Shown one piece after another: positions 55,815 to 64,000 of a DNA stretch of 64,000 nucleotides. This DNA is from Natranaerobius trueperi (GTDB taxonomy: Bacteria; Bacillota; Natranaerobiia; Natranaerobiales; Natranaerobiaceae): NCBI RefSeq assembly GCF_002216005.1, contig NZ_NIQC01000012.1, positions 1 to 64,000 of the forward strand, read 5' to 3'. Made by a program: the position numbers and the translations under genes. Positions within the stretch are counted from its first letter, which is position 1; each line of letters starts with the position of its first letter. The notes below the pieces were generated by a model that worked only from the letters and a program-made list of their open reading frames with translations, was not told where the DNA came from and did no database searches.

Positions 55815-57170
55815 TCACTCATGGTTATTCTTCCTTTTAAAATTATTGATTTTAATAGCTGGCCAAGAAGTTATTTTATTATCCTTAGCCAATTTTTCTT
55901 TAATCACTTCTTTAATAATCACCTTACCTAATATTGATGAGTCATGCCTAATTACAGAATCACGGCTGCTAAAATCTTCTTGGATAGTTTTTACGGAAAG
56001 TTTTCGTAAACTTTTATAATCCGGTATTACTGGAACTTGATCTTCCTGTCTGTATTTATCTAATAACTCATAATGTTTTTCAATAATTTTATTATCATTT
56101 ACTAGAACAGTATCTATAATATTATTACCTGTATGATGAAATATAGCTTCTACATGTTCAGAAGCAGTATAATCATCAGTTTCTCCAGGCTGGGTCATTA
56201 TATTAGAAACATACATTTTTACAGCTGATGAGTTATATATGGCCTCTGGTATACTTGGTACAATTAATGTAGGTAAAATACTAGTATAAAGACTCCCTGG
56301 TCCAAAAACAATAGCATCAGCTTCCTTTATAGCTTGTAAAACTTCGGGAAGAGGAGTAACATTTTTCTCTGCTATAAATATCCTATCAATTTCTTTTTTA
56401 CTACTTGAAATATTAGTTTCACCAACTAGTTCAGAACCATCTGTACATATCGCTTTCAATGTTAATGATTTATCTACTACAGGCAGTACCTGACCTTTTA
56501 CTGCTAACACTCTGCTAATTGATGATAGTGCTTCTTTAAACCCTTTTTTATCATTCAGGGCTGCTATTATTAAGTTACCTACATTGTGCCCCTTCAAGTC
56601 ACCGCTTTTTTCAAATCTATAATTAAAAATTTCTTCCATTAAAGGTTCTGTATCTGCGAGAGCTAATAGACAATTTCTCACATCTCCTGGTGGTAGCATT
56701 CCAAGCTCTCCTCTTAATTTACCAGAGCTTCCACCATCATCTGAAACTGTAACCACAGCTGTGATATTTTGTGTATAAGGTTTCAACCCTCGTAGTAAGT
56801 TTGGTAATCCAGTTCCACCACCTAATGCAACAATTTTAGGACCCACTTTTTGTTGACGACGTTTATCTAGTATTTGAACTAATCTATCTTCTTCATCAGG
56901 TAAAATGGCAGAGACTACAGATTTTATGATTTTTTTAGACCCATACCAAAAAGTCAAAACACCCAATACTAGAAAAAATATTCCATTATATCTTGAATAA
57001 GAACCTAAAACCTCACCTAATGCTTCAAAACTTTGAGTTCCAATTACAGCAAGTCGATATGGACCTAGGATTATAATTGTACCAAACAATGTACTCAAAA
57101 TACCTAATATCACAAGTAATACCCATCTTTTAACTTTTAAGCCAGGGGATAACCACTTAAAAAAATTCAC
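55815..57170 (-). CDS. yvcK: YvcK-type gluconeogenesis factor (CofD-like)
   Basis: A 451-residue protein. Two N-terminal transmembrane helices (VLLVILGILSTLFGTIIILG; YNGIFFLVLGVLTFWYG), then the YvcK domain: IVALGGGTGLPNLLRGLK (nucleotide-sugar loop), VTVSDDGGSSGKLRGELGM, PPGDVRNCLLALAD, FGPGSLYTSILPTLIVPSI. YvcK binds UDP-sugars and controls cell-wall synthesis and growth on gluconeogenic carbon. The start is GTG, 9 nt after GGAGGG. rapZ ends 13 nt upstream. Confidence 0.94.
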   Translation of the reverse strand: MNFFKWLSPGLKVKRWVLLVILGILSTLFGTIIILGPYRLAVIGTQSFEALGEVLGSYSRYNGIFFLVLGVLTFWYGSKKIIKSVVSAILPDEEDRLVQILDKRRQQKVGPKIVALGGGTGLPNLLRGLKPYTQNITAVVTVSDDGGSSGKLRGELGMLPPGDVRNCLLALADTEPLMEEIFNYRFEKSGDLKGHNVGNLIIAALNDKKGFKEALSSISRVLAVKGQVLPVVDKSLTLKAICTDGSELVGETNISSSKKEIDRIFIAEKNVTPLPEVLQAIKEADAIVFGPGSLYTSILPTLIVPSIPEAIYNSSAVKMYVSNIMTQPGETDDYTASEHVEAIFHHTGNNIIDTVLVNDNKIIEKHYELLDKYRQEDQVPVIPDYKSLRKLSVKTIQEDFSSRDSVIRHDSSILGKVIIKEVIKEKLAKDNKITSWPAIKINNFKRKNNHE

Positions 57171-57183
57171 TTATGAGGCCCTC

Positions 57184-58074
57184 CTACGTTTTATCTATAT
57201 CTCTATGTTGAATATTAATTAGATATCCCACTTGGATAAGTTGTTCTTTTAACCAATTTGCTAAAACTACCGACCTATGTTTTCCGCCTGTACATCCAAT
57301 TGCTATAATAAGTTGAGTCCTACCTTCTTTTAAATAGTTGGGTAATAAAAACTTTAACATATCTAATAACTTATCCATAAAATCTTGTGTGACCTGAAAA
57401 CCTCTGACATACTCATCTATTCGTTTATCATTTCCAGACAGTGGACGCAAATCATCTAAATAGTAAGGATTAGGTAAAAATCTAACATCGAAAACTAAAT
57501 CAGGGTCAAGTGGTAACCCATGTTTAAAACCGAAACTCATGATACTTATAGATAGGTTTTCTTGGTATTTATCCTTTGGTGTATATCGTCTACTAATCTT
57601 TTCTTTTAACTGTTTTGGAGTCATTGTACTCGTATTTATAATCATATTTGCTTTAGTTCTGATTAGTTCTAATTCTTTTTGTTCTTGCTCAATGGCTTTT
57701 TTAACACCTTTATATTTGTCCCAAAGGGGATGCTTTCTCCTTGTTTCTTTAAAGCGTTTAATTAGCTCTAAAGTGTCTGCTTCTAAAAACAATATTTCAT
57801 ATTCTATACTAAGCTCTTTCAACTGTTCAAGAGCAGATTGCAATGATTCAAAAAATTTACCTCCTCTTATGTCAGAAACCAAAGCTATTTTATTTATCCT
57901 GCCTTCAGATTGTCGTAATAGTTCTGCGAATTTAGGTATAAAAGTAGGAGGTAGGTTGTCCACACAAAAATATCCTAAGTCTTCAAAACTTTGAACAACT
58001 ATTGATTTACCCGCTCCTGATAAACCTGTGATAATTACAAATCTAACCTGATTAAATCTAGTTTCTTGTTCCAT
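57184..58074 (-). CDS. rapZ: RapZ/YvcJ nucleotide-binding protein
   Basis: A 296-residue P-loop protein. It has [20 protein letters not shown] (Walker A), [50 protein letters not shown], and the C-terminal domain with [44 protein letters not shown]. It hydrolyses GTP/ATP; in enterobacteria it is an RNA adaptor, while the Gram-positive role is less clear. ATG at 58074 follows AAGGAAGGGTGAT. Confidence 0.96.
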   Translation of the reverse strand: MEQETRFNQVRFVIITGLSGAGKSIVVQSFEDLGYFCVDNLPPTFIPKFAELLRQSEGRINKIALVSDIRGGKFFESLQSALEQLKELSIEYEILFLEADTLELIKRFKETRRKHPLWDKYKGVKKAIEQEQKELELIRTKANMIINTSTMTPKQLKEKISRRYTPKDKYQENLSISIMSFGFKHGLPLDPDLVFDVRFLPNPYYLDDLRPLSGNDKRIDEYVRGFQVTQDFMDKLLDMLKFLLPNYLKEGRTQLIIAIGCTGGKHRSVVLANWLKEQLIQVGYLINIQHRDIDKT

Positions 58075-58136
58075 AAAAATATCACCCTTCCTTAAAATAA
58101 AATTCTCTATCACAAGAATATAATCCTGCTTATTGT

Positions 58137-58889
58137 TTATGTGATATTAACAATCCGTTCAGTAGAGATCCCTACTTGCTTACATAGATTCACACCCTTT
58201 TCTAGCTTACCTACTTCACATGGTTCGTGGGCATCACTAGATATTACAAACTCAATATTATTATTTGCCTTTACTGCAGTTTTAACATAATCAGTAAGCT
58301 TACTTGCATGAGAACAATTGATCTCTAACTTAGCTCCTTGTTTACTACATTTATTAGCTAATTCAAAAGTATCTATATCCATATGTAAACCTGGATGGGT
58401 AACAATAAATACAGGATAGTTATCTAAAGCTTTTAGAATAGCATTAGTATTACGTTTTCTAATTTCAGCTAGTTTTTGTTTTTTATCATTACCAGGTGCT
58501 ATTCTATGCCACCAATTAATTAAAAATAACTCTTTAAAATCCCTAAATGACTTAGGATATACCATTGGATGAAGTCCCACGTTTAATATATCAAGATATT
58601 CTAAAAAGTTATTATCTATGTCTAAATAACCATCAAGAGAAACAACATTTGCTTCCATTCCTAACAAGACTTTAATATCATTATACCTATCATTTAAATG
58701 ATTAATTGTTTGTTTCATTTTTTTTAATGATTTCATTCCATTTATACCGATTCTAAAACTTCTTGGTCCATGATCAGTTATAGCTACCTCTTCTAGTCCT
58801 TGATCTCTTGCGGCCATCACATTATCTTCTATAGTACCTTTACCATGACTAAAGTTGGTATGAGTATGATAATCAGCTAAAACCTTCAC
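58137..58889 (-). CDS. PHP-domain phosphoesterase (1)
   Basis: A 250-residue PHP metalloenzyme. It has [65 protein letters not shown] and [15 protein letters not shown], giving the full set of metal ligands. It resembles the C-terminal PHP domain of PolX-type proteins and histidinol-phosphatases, but the histidine operon has its own enzyme, so another phosphoester is likely. The start is GTG. It is the third gene of AAA-VWA-PHP and a paralogue of the gene at 62027-62752. Confidence 0.9.
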   Translation of the reverse strand: MKVLADYHTHTNFSHGKGTIEDNVMAARDQGLEEVAITDHGPRSFRIGINGMKSLKKMKQTINHLNDRYNDIKVLLGMEANVVSLDGYLDIDNNFLEYLDILNVGLHPMVYPKSFRDFKELFLINWWHRIAPGNDKKQKLAEIRKRNTNAILKALDNYPVFIVTHPGLHMDIDTFELANKCSKQGAKLEINCSHASKLTDYVKTAVKANNNIEFVISSDAHEPCEVGKLEKGVNLCKQVGISTERIVNIT

Positions 58890-58902
58890 TCTAGGTTCCT
58901 CC

Positions 58903-60606
58903 CTATCCTAGATTTCTCTCTCGTGCAATTATATTAGCTAAAGATTGACTTTCTAATTCTTGGACAATATATAGGGAACTACCTGATCTTTCAGCTAGTT
59001 TTTCCAAAAATTCTACATTTGGTTTTAAACCTATACATATAAACTTAATTCCAGCTTCTTTTATCTTTTCAGCAGATTTTAAAGTTTCTCGAAATGGATC
59101 TTCACCATTAGCTGAAATAGTTGGTAGTCCATCTGTTATTAATACTAAAAAGGTATTTCGCTTATTTGTATTTTCTTTAATTTTTTCTAACAAAAACTTC
59201 CTACCTTCTTCAATGCCTTTAGCCATAGGAGTTAAACCAAATGCTTTTACACTTGACAACCCTTTACGTAATTGGTTCCAATTTTTTGTAAAAGGAATTT
59301 CTACTGTTGCCTTATCTTCTCTAAATGTTATAACTGATATACGATCACGACCAGAAAGCAAAGCGTGTTCAGCCAAAAACTTTACTTCTTGCATCCTTCT
59401 TCCTGCCATACTGCCACTTGCGTCAACTAAAAAACATAGATTTAAAGTTGCATGTTTTTGTTTAGACATCACCCTAATATCTTCTGAATCAATTTTGATA
59501 TTATTATTGTCTTTAATACTACGAATAGCACTAGCGACTATTGTTTCTGGTAAAGCTAAATGTTCTAAATGATCATCTACTTTAGGTTTTTGCGCTAATT
59601 TACCTATGGTTGTCATATGATTTTTGTTTTCTCCATGCCTTCTTTTTAATTTCTTTACGGAGACTTCACCTTGCCTTGACATGTCACGGACCATCATTTT
59701 TAATCTAGATTCAATCTCTGGTAGATGTTTTCTCATAAAACTGATTAACTCTTCACCATATTTAGTTAGTGTTATTTTTCCATTTTGTTCTTTTGCAATT
59801 TTGTTTTCTTGTAAACTTTGAAATAATTCTCTGCGTCTGAAATGTTTAGAAAAAAAGTTTTGTTTAGAAACTCCAACTTGCAAGTCTTTCATCATTTCAA
59901 TTGCTTCTGAAACACCACCTTCTTTATTAGCTATTTCTTTAACTTGATTTGCTTTAGTTTCAGTGGTTTTTCTGCTTCCATAATTATTACTATTTTCTTT
60001 TAAATTACTATCAGAATCAGTAGAATAGTCTTCTAGTGATGAATCACCATTACCACATTGTTTAAAAGGCTTTATTATTATCTTATCTATTTTTCTTAGC
60101 TCAAAATTTTGCTCCATGATACCTTTTTCTAAATACCAAACTATTGAATAGATAGCACCATACTTTTCTGGTAAAAGATACATAGCTAAGTGAACATGGT
60201 TTTTATGTGCTTGTTTTAAAGTATTCTTCTTCCCATAGGAAAGTGAACCAGTTAAACGTCCTCCCCCGGTTCCTGTTTGAATATCTATATAGTCAGGAAA
60301 TTTTTCATCCAAACTATGCTCTTTAATAACCTCAGGCATTTTTTCTTTTAAATAATTTGCAAGTTTAACATGATCTAAATGCCCTATTTCATGAAAACAG
60401 TCTATATGGATAACTTCATGGGGTTTTTTTCTAGAATAAAAAACCTCACCTGCATCACTTTCTGAAGCTTTAATAACACCTGGGTACTTTGGGGTCATAG
60501 AATGAACCCTAGTACTCACTGCTGTTGACTCACCTAAAATTAACCCTTGATTATTTTTTAATACCTCAACTAACTTTCTAACAGGAAATGATAGTTCAGG
60601 TTTCAT
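58903..60606 (-). CDS. VWA-domain protein, BchD/ChlD-like partner of an AAA ATPase
   Basis: A 567-residue protein. The N-terminal 180 residues are unassigned (VIHIDCFHEIGHLDHVKLAN; GTGGGRLTGSLSYGKKNTLK). A charged middle follows with winged-helix-like FQSLQENKIAKEQNGKITLT. The C-terminal VWA domain (about 385-567) has an intact MIDAS motif DASGSMAGRRM, the threonine in FGLTPMAKGIEEG and the Asp in VLITDGLPTISANGED. It starts 1 nt inside the stop of the ATPase gene (TAATG). Such pairs remodel client enzymes or insert metals; the client here is unknown. Confidence 0.85.
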   Translation of the reverse strand: MKPELSFPVRKLVEVLKNNQGLILGESTAVSTRVHSMTPKYPGVIKASESDAGEVFYSRKKPHEVIHIDCFHEIGHLDHVKLANYLKEKMPEVIKEHSLDEKFPDYIDIQTGTGGGRLTGSLSYGKKNTLKQAHKNHVHLAMYLLPEKYGAIYSIVWYLEKGIMEQNFELRKIDKIIIKPFKQCGNGDSSLEDYSTDSDSNLKENSNNYGSRKTTETKANQVKEIANKEGGVSEAIEMMKDLQVGVSKQNFFSKHFRRRELFQSLQENKIAKEQNGKITLTKYGEELISFMRKHLPEIESRLKMMVRDMSRQGEVSVKKLKRRHGENKNHMTTIGKLAQKPKVDDHLEHLALPETIVASAIRSIKDNNNIKIDSEDIRVMSKQKHATLNLCFLVDASGSMAGRRMQEVKFLAEHALLSGRDRISVITFREDKATVEIPFTKNWNQLRKGLSSVKAFGLTPMAKGIEEGRKFLLEKIKENTNKRNTFLVLITDGLPTISANGEDPFRETLKSAEKIKEAGIKFICIGLKPNVEFLEKLAERSGSSLYIVQELESQSLANIIARERNLG

Positions 60607-61898
60607 TATTTTTCATTCTCTCCTTCTTTTATGATGTCATTATCCTCTGTTTGAGAAAGCTCTTCAAGACTTCTTGCAGGCTTTTTAGTTGTCACTACTT
60701 TATCTTTTGTTGGTTTATTTAACTTCTGGCGGATTTTACTAAATAATTCTTTAAAAATTTGTTTTGACCGGTTTTTTGAAATCATCTCATTATTAATAGT
60801 TTTCCTAGTATCCATCTGGTTTCTATCACTCTCAAAAGTTTTATCTCTATTTCCTTCATTTACTTCACTCAACATATTAATCACATCTTTTCTTGTTTCA
60901 TCACTCACACGATGCTTTAATGCATGTTCAACCACTTGTAAAACATCTTCAAGATTTATAGTATCTTTATTAGTTAATTTAGCATGAAATACTGAACCAA
61001 ACTTAATAGCTTTAACAGCCCTGATACTTTCAATATTATAATCAATATATATTGAGGCAAGTAACTGTTTTATGTCCTCTGGTAAGCTTAATAGTTGTTC
61101 ATAGCTTTCACCAGTTTCATCATATTGATGTGGTGATAAAGTCTTAGTATCTATCAAACTTTCAATTGCTAGTTCTTTTTCTCGTTCATCTTCAATTATT
61201 TTTTCAACTATCTTCGATTCTGTTGGTCGATATACATCTACAGTGAAGTCAAATCTATCTGATAATTGTCTTCGTACTGTCTTTAAAGAGCCAGGGTCTT
61301 CATCTGGATTAGAAGCCGCCCATATAGATAAATTTACCGGTAATTCTACCTTAGATAAACCAGTTTCTTCAATTTGTACTTTCCCTGGTTTTGTACCCAT
61401 AACATCTAAAAGTATATCAGTTAACTCTGGGGATGTATCTGCTAACCTATTTATCTCATCAACAAATATTATTCCTCTATGTGCTTTAGGTATTATTCCA
61501 GGTAAAATCCCAGCTTGAGGTTTTTGTTGATCTGTTATTTTTTTGAGATCAATGCTACCTATAACAGTTCCTGGTTTAGCACCATGAGAAATTTCTAGAA
61601 AAGGCATAGGAATCCACTCTGTACCAATATTTTCAATTAATGTTTTTGGTAAATCTTTATGCTCAGGACAATGAGGAAAGTGTGGATGACAATTATATAC
61701 ACATCCTCTAATCCTTTTAATTTTAGGTAAGAATTCAGTACAACTACGTAATAGTGTTGTTTTGCCAGTACCACGTAAACCTTCAGCATGAATATGATGT
61801 GGGATACCTAAGTAGGTTGAAAATACCGAAATTCTCATCAACTTAAGTAGATCACTATTTCCTTCGTGTATTATTGGACCCTGTGCGGTATTTAACAT
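60606..61898 (-). CDS. MoxR/BchI-type AAA+ ATPase with Cys/His-rich insertion
   Basis: A 430-residue ATPase. It has Walker A GLRGTGKTTLL (about residue 42), Walker B GIIFVDEINRLADTS, sensor 1 IWAASNPDEDPG and arginine-finger region LKTVRRQLSDRFDFTVDVY, as in magnesium-chelatase subunit I. Between Walker A and the pre-sensor insert lies CVYNCHPHFPHCPEHKD, three Cys and three His that could bind a metal. The C-terminal 90 residues are basic and low complexity. ATG after GAGGTGATATC. First gene of the AAA-VWA-PHP set. Confidence 0.88.
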   Translation of the reverse strand: MLNTAQGPIIHEGNSDLLKLMRISVFSTYLGIPHHIHAEGLRGTGKTTLLRSCTEFLPKIKRIRGCVYNCHPHFPHCPEHKDLPKTLIENIGTEWIPMPFLEISHGAKPGTVIGSIDLKKITDQQKPQAGILPGIIPKAHRGIIFVDEINRLADTSPELTDILLDVMGTKPGKVQIEETGLSKVELPVNLSIWAASNPDEDPGSLKTVRRQLSDRFDFTVDVYRPTESKIVEKIIEDEREKELAIESLIDTKTLSPHQYDETGESYEQLLSLPEDIKQLLASIYIDYNIESIRAVKAIKFGSVFHAKLTNKDTINLEDVLQVVEHALKHRVSDETRKDVINMLSEVNEGNRDKTFESDRNQMDTRKTINNEMISKNRSKQIFKELFSKIRQKLNKPTKDKVVTTKKPARSLEELSQTEDNDIIKEGENEK

Positions 61899-62006
61899 GA
61901 TATCACCTCAATTTTCAACTATTTTCCTTAACTTATTGTTAGCATTCTAAAAGAATATCAAACATAAAATAATTTACAATTTCAACCAATGTTTCTAGAT
62001 TAAAAA

Positions 62007-62028
62007 AAAAGCCCTCTACTGGGCTTTT
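62007..62028 (-). terminator. Terminator of the second PHP gene
   Basis: AAAAGCCC-TCTACT-GGGCTTTT, overlapping the stop codon, followed on the minus strand by a T-rich run (TTTTTAATC). It separates the PHP/dehydrogenase unit from the AAA operon. Confidence 0.92.
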
Positions 62029-62752
62029 AGATAAATCGTTCACGACCTCTTTTTGAAAGGAAAGTTTTAATTTTACTTACAGAAGTGTTTAATATATGTT
62101 CCTCTGTTAAACCTGAATCTATAGCCATTTGTAATGCTTTAGACAAATTACCTACATCTTCACAATAGTGGGCATCACTTCCAATAACTACTTGGCCACC
62201 ATGGTTGGCTACTAAAGAAGCAATTAACTCACAGTTTTCTTCACTTCCTTGCCTAGAAACAGTTAAACTACTATTATTAAGTTCTAATAATTTTCCTAGG
62301 TCTCTTGCTACTTTTACTATTTTTTCTCCGTTTACTTGAAATTCAGGATTACCTGGGTGTACAACTACATCCACAAAAGGATTCTCTAGAGCCTTGATCA
62401 TAGCTTTTGTGTTTTCTTCTAAGTTACCGCCAGGATAACAAATGGGATGAAATCCAGCTGCAATCCAGTCTAATTTGTGAAGATAACGTTCTGGTATATC
62501 TATATTACCATCATGGTCAACAATATTAGCTTCCACACCTTGCAATATCTCAACACCATATAATTCTTCTGGTAGAACCTTTAAGTTACCAAAATGATAA
62601 AGGTGAGGACCGCCAGGCATAGCGGGTCCATGATCTGTAATACCAATCATTTGTAACCCTTTTCTACTTGCAGCTTCAGCCATCTCTTTGACAGTACTAT
62701 AAGCATGACCACTCGAGATTGTATGTGTATGTAGATCTGCTTCCAATTTCAT
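62027..62752 (-). CDS. PHP-domain phosphoesterase (2)
   Basis: A 241-residue PHP protein. It has ADLHTHTISSGHAYSTVKEM, GITDHGPAMPGGPH, ILQGVEANIVDHDG, IAAGFHPICYPGG, VDVVVHPGNPEFQV and VIGSDAHYCEDVGN. This is the YcdX-type pattern (trinuclear zinc phosphatase). ATG at 62752 follows GGGAGGTGAAAAGA; an in-frame GTG at 62761 is part of the Shine-Dalgarno. It lies 25 nt after the dehydrogenase gene, probably one operon. Confidence 0.9.
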   Translation of the reverse strand: MKLEADLHTHTISSGHAYSTVKEMAEAASRKGLQMIGITDHGPAMPGGPHLYHFGNLKVLPEELYGVEILQGVEANIVDHDGNIDIPERYLHKLDWIAAGFHPICYPGGNLEENTKAMIKALENPFVDVVVHPGNPEFQVNGEKIVKVARDLGKLLELNNSSLTVSRQGSEENCELIASLVANHGGQVVIGSDAHYCEDVGNLSKALQMAIDSGLTEEHILNTSVSKIKTFLSKRGRERFI

Positions 62753-62776
62753 TCTTTTCACCTCCCAAACAGTACT

Positions 62777-63739
62777 TTAAACAACAGGTGTAAGTGGTTC
62801 TTTGCCTTCAAGAACTGCTAAAACATTTTTACATGTTAAAATTGACATATCGTCTCTACACTTTTGTGTTGCACTTCCTATATGAGGTAGTAATAGACAA
62901 TCTTCTCTATTTAAAAGACCATTATGTACTTTAGGTTCTTCTTCAAATACATCAAGTGCAGCACCACGAATTTGATTAGTTTCTAGAGCTTTTACTAATG
63001 CGCTCTCATCTACAACAGGTCCACGTGAGGTATTAATTAAGAAAGCATCATTTTTCATTTTTACAAATTCGTCTTTAGATATTAGGTGATGTGTTTTTTC
63101 AGTTAAGGGAACATGTAATGAAAGAAAATCACTTTCACTTAATATGTGCTCAAAAGAAGCATAGTTAACGTTTAATTCTTGCTCTTCTTTTTGTGAAAGT
63201 TGAGTTCGTTTATAGTATAATGTCTTCATATTAAAACCTTTAGCTCTTTTAGCTACTTCTTGACCAATTTCTCCTAAACCTATTATCCCAAGAGTTTTAT
63301 TATGTATATCTGAACCTAAAAATAGGTCAGGTTTCCATCCACCAAAGTTACCGTCTCTAAGAAACTGTTCAGATTCTTTTAACCTTCTTGCAATGGATAA
63401 AATCATTGCAAATGTTAAATCAGCAGTTGTTTTATGTAAAACACCAGGGGTATTAGTTGCTTGAACATTTCTTTTTTTACACGTATCGATATCTATATTA
63501 TTAAAGCCTGCTCCGTAATTGGCAACAATTTTGAGTTTATCTCCACCCGCCGAAATCACTCGTTCAGTAACTGGATCACTTAAAATAGTAATAATTGCGT
63601 CATGGTTTTTAGAAGCCTCTATTAGCTCCTCTTCTGTAATTTGCCTATCTAATGGTTCATGAAAGGTTAACTGAAATTTATCTTTTAGTAATGATAAGCC
63701 TGCTTTTGGTATATTACTTGTAATAAAAACTTTTTTCAT
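62777..63739 (-). CDS. D-isomer 2-hydroxyacid dehydrogenase (glyoxylate/hydroxypyruvate reductase-like)
   Basis: A 320-residue NAD(P)-dependent dehydrogenase. It has VANYGAGFNNIDIDTCKKRN, TADLTFAMILSIARR, NAD motif LGIIGLGEIGQEVAKRA, INTSRGPVVDESALVKAL with the catalytic Arg, ALDVFEEEP with the Glu, and LLPHIGSATQKCRDDM with the His. YYKRTQ after strand 2 carries basic residues, which hints at NADPH use. ATG at 63739 follows GAGGTGAGTATT; a GTG at 63748 is part of that Shine-Dalgarno. The substrate may be glyoxylate, hydroxypyruvate or a similar acid. Confidence 0.9.
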   Translation of the reverse strand: MKKVFITSNIPKAGLSLLKDKFQLTFHEPLDRQITEEELIEASKNHDAIITILSDPVTERVISAGGDKLKIVANYGAGFNNIDIDTCKKRNVQATNTPGVLHKTTADLTFAMILSIARRLKESEQFLRDGNFGGWKPDLFLGSDIHNKTLGIIGLGEIGQEVAKRAKGFNMKTLYYKRTQLSQKEEQELNVNYASFEHILSESDFLSLHVPLTEKTHHLISKDEFVKMKNDAFLINTSRGPVVDESALVKALETNQIRGAALDVFEEEPKVHNGLLNREDCLLLPHIGSATQKCRDDMSILTCKNVLAVLEGKEPLTPVV

Positions 63740-63768
63740 AATACTCACCTCTATTCTTTGTTAAAAAA

Positions 63769-63788
63769 GGATGGACTTAAGTCCACCC
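63769..63788 (-). terminator. Terminator of the PPC-domain gene
   Basis: Minus strand GGGTGGAC-TTAA-GTCCATCC (G-U pairs) followed by TTTTTTAAC, 21 nt past the stop of the upstream partial gene. Confidence 0.88.
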
Positions 63789-63808
63789 CTATATTAGTAA
63801 ATCAGGTT

Positions 63809-64000
63809 TTAAATTTCCCAAAGAGGAAGCCCAGTAGGTTCATCAAAAGTTCTTTCTAATTTCGGACCAACAACCTCTTGGATGTAAATTTCACTAGCAA
63901 AGATAACAGTTCCTTCCATAAGATGTCCGGAATAAGTATAGCCTTCACTATCTCCTAAGCTTACATGGACATGAGCCTTTACATCATTATCTTTAATAGA
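63809..64000 (-). CDS. PPC (DUF296) domain DNA-binding protein, C-terminal part
   Basis: The last 63 codons are visible; the start is beyond the window. HVHVSLGDSEGYTYSGHLME is followed by GTVIFASEIYIQEVVGPKLE and RTFDEPTGLPLWEI. The H-x-H pair and GHLxEG are typical of the PPC/DUF296 beta-fold found in bacterial regulators and plant AT-hook proteins. It has its own terminator, so it is a separate unit upstream of the dehydrogenase. Confidence 0.85.
   Translation of the reverse strand, partial: SIKDNDVKAHVHVSLGDSEGYTYSGHLMEGTVIFASEIYIQEVVGPKLERTFDEPTGLPLWEI

Overview
The window is 64 kb of AT-rich chromosome from a low-GC, Gram-positive, anaerobic spore-former of clostridial type. Supporting signs are CotF- and GerM-type spore genes, rpoN, a cggR-led glycolytic operon, a short HisG with HisZ, a membrane pyrophosphatase and strong AGGAGG ribosome binding sites. 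Very acidic secreted lipoproteins hint at a salty or alkaline habitat (inference). The genus cannot be fixed from this sequence.

Layout. 1-6.1 kb (minus strand): the B. subtilis-like order ysmB(marR)-racE(murI)-gerM-rph-rdgB-yfcE, ending in tRNA-Pro and tRNA-Gly; between gerM and rph lies a patch of gene debris with an IS200/IS605 remnant. 6.1-9.7 kb: a tripartite tricarboxylate transporter (tctABC) plus a DUF441 membrane protein. 9.7-14.3 kb: thpR, two spore-coat-type genes, a spermidine-synthase-like protein, a radical SAM protein and a membrane protein. 14.3-21.2 kb is an accessory zone: wrecks of a prolyl oligopeptidase and a glutamate-synthase GXGXG protein, a small zinc-ribbon gene pair, a carbonic-anhydrase-like protein, a cation/proton antiporter, a broken membrane protein, a glutaredoxin with an in-frame UGA in its redox motif, a broken thioredoxin-reductase-like partner, and a solitary RnfD-like gene. 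21.3-25.1 kb: tldE, tldD, tmRNA, smpB. 25.2-32.5 kb: histidine operon hisZ-G-B-(H broken)-A-F-IE-J-C, with no hisD. 32.5-35.7 kb: pgi, pfkA, glucokinase. 36-39.6 kb: a nitronate-monooxygenase-like gene, a broken aldo/keto reductase, tRNA-Ala, two FMN-binding lipoproteins and a DUF421 protein. 39.6-52.2 kb: rnr, an esterase, membrane pyrophosphatase, secG and the lower-glycolysis operon cggR-gapA-pgk-tpiA-gpmI-eno. 52.2-58.1 kb: rpoN, whiA, a broken LRR/InlB-repeat surface protein, yvcK and rapZ. 58.1-64 kb: two PHP phosphoesterases flanking a MoxR/BchI-type AAA ATPase with a VWA partner, a 2-hydroxyacid dehydrogenase, and the end of a PPC-domain gene.

How it fits together. The window carries most of glycolysis from glucose to PEP (glk, pgi, pfkA, gapA, pgk, tpiA, gpmI, eno; no fbaA seen), with a cggR promoter and a candidate operator. 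A pyrophosphatase that recovers energy from PPi sits beside it. The histidine pathway is nearly complete on paper but has a doubly frameshifted hisH and no hisD.

The most interesting item is the candidate selenoprotein glutaredoxin at 18795-19037. Its UGA replaces the first Cys of the CxxC motif, and a hairpin with bacterial SECIS geometry lies 15 nt downstream. Its operon has a near-consensus promoter overlapped by an inverted repeat resembling CsoR/CstR operators. At least nine gene remnants occur in 64 kb, so the alternative that this UGA is also decay must be kept open.
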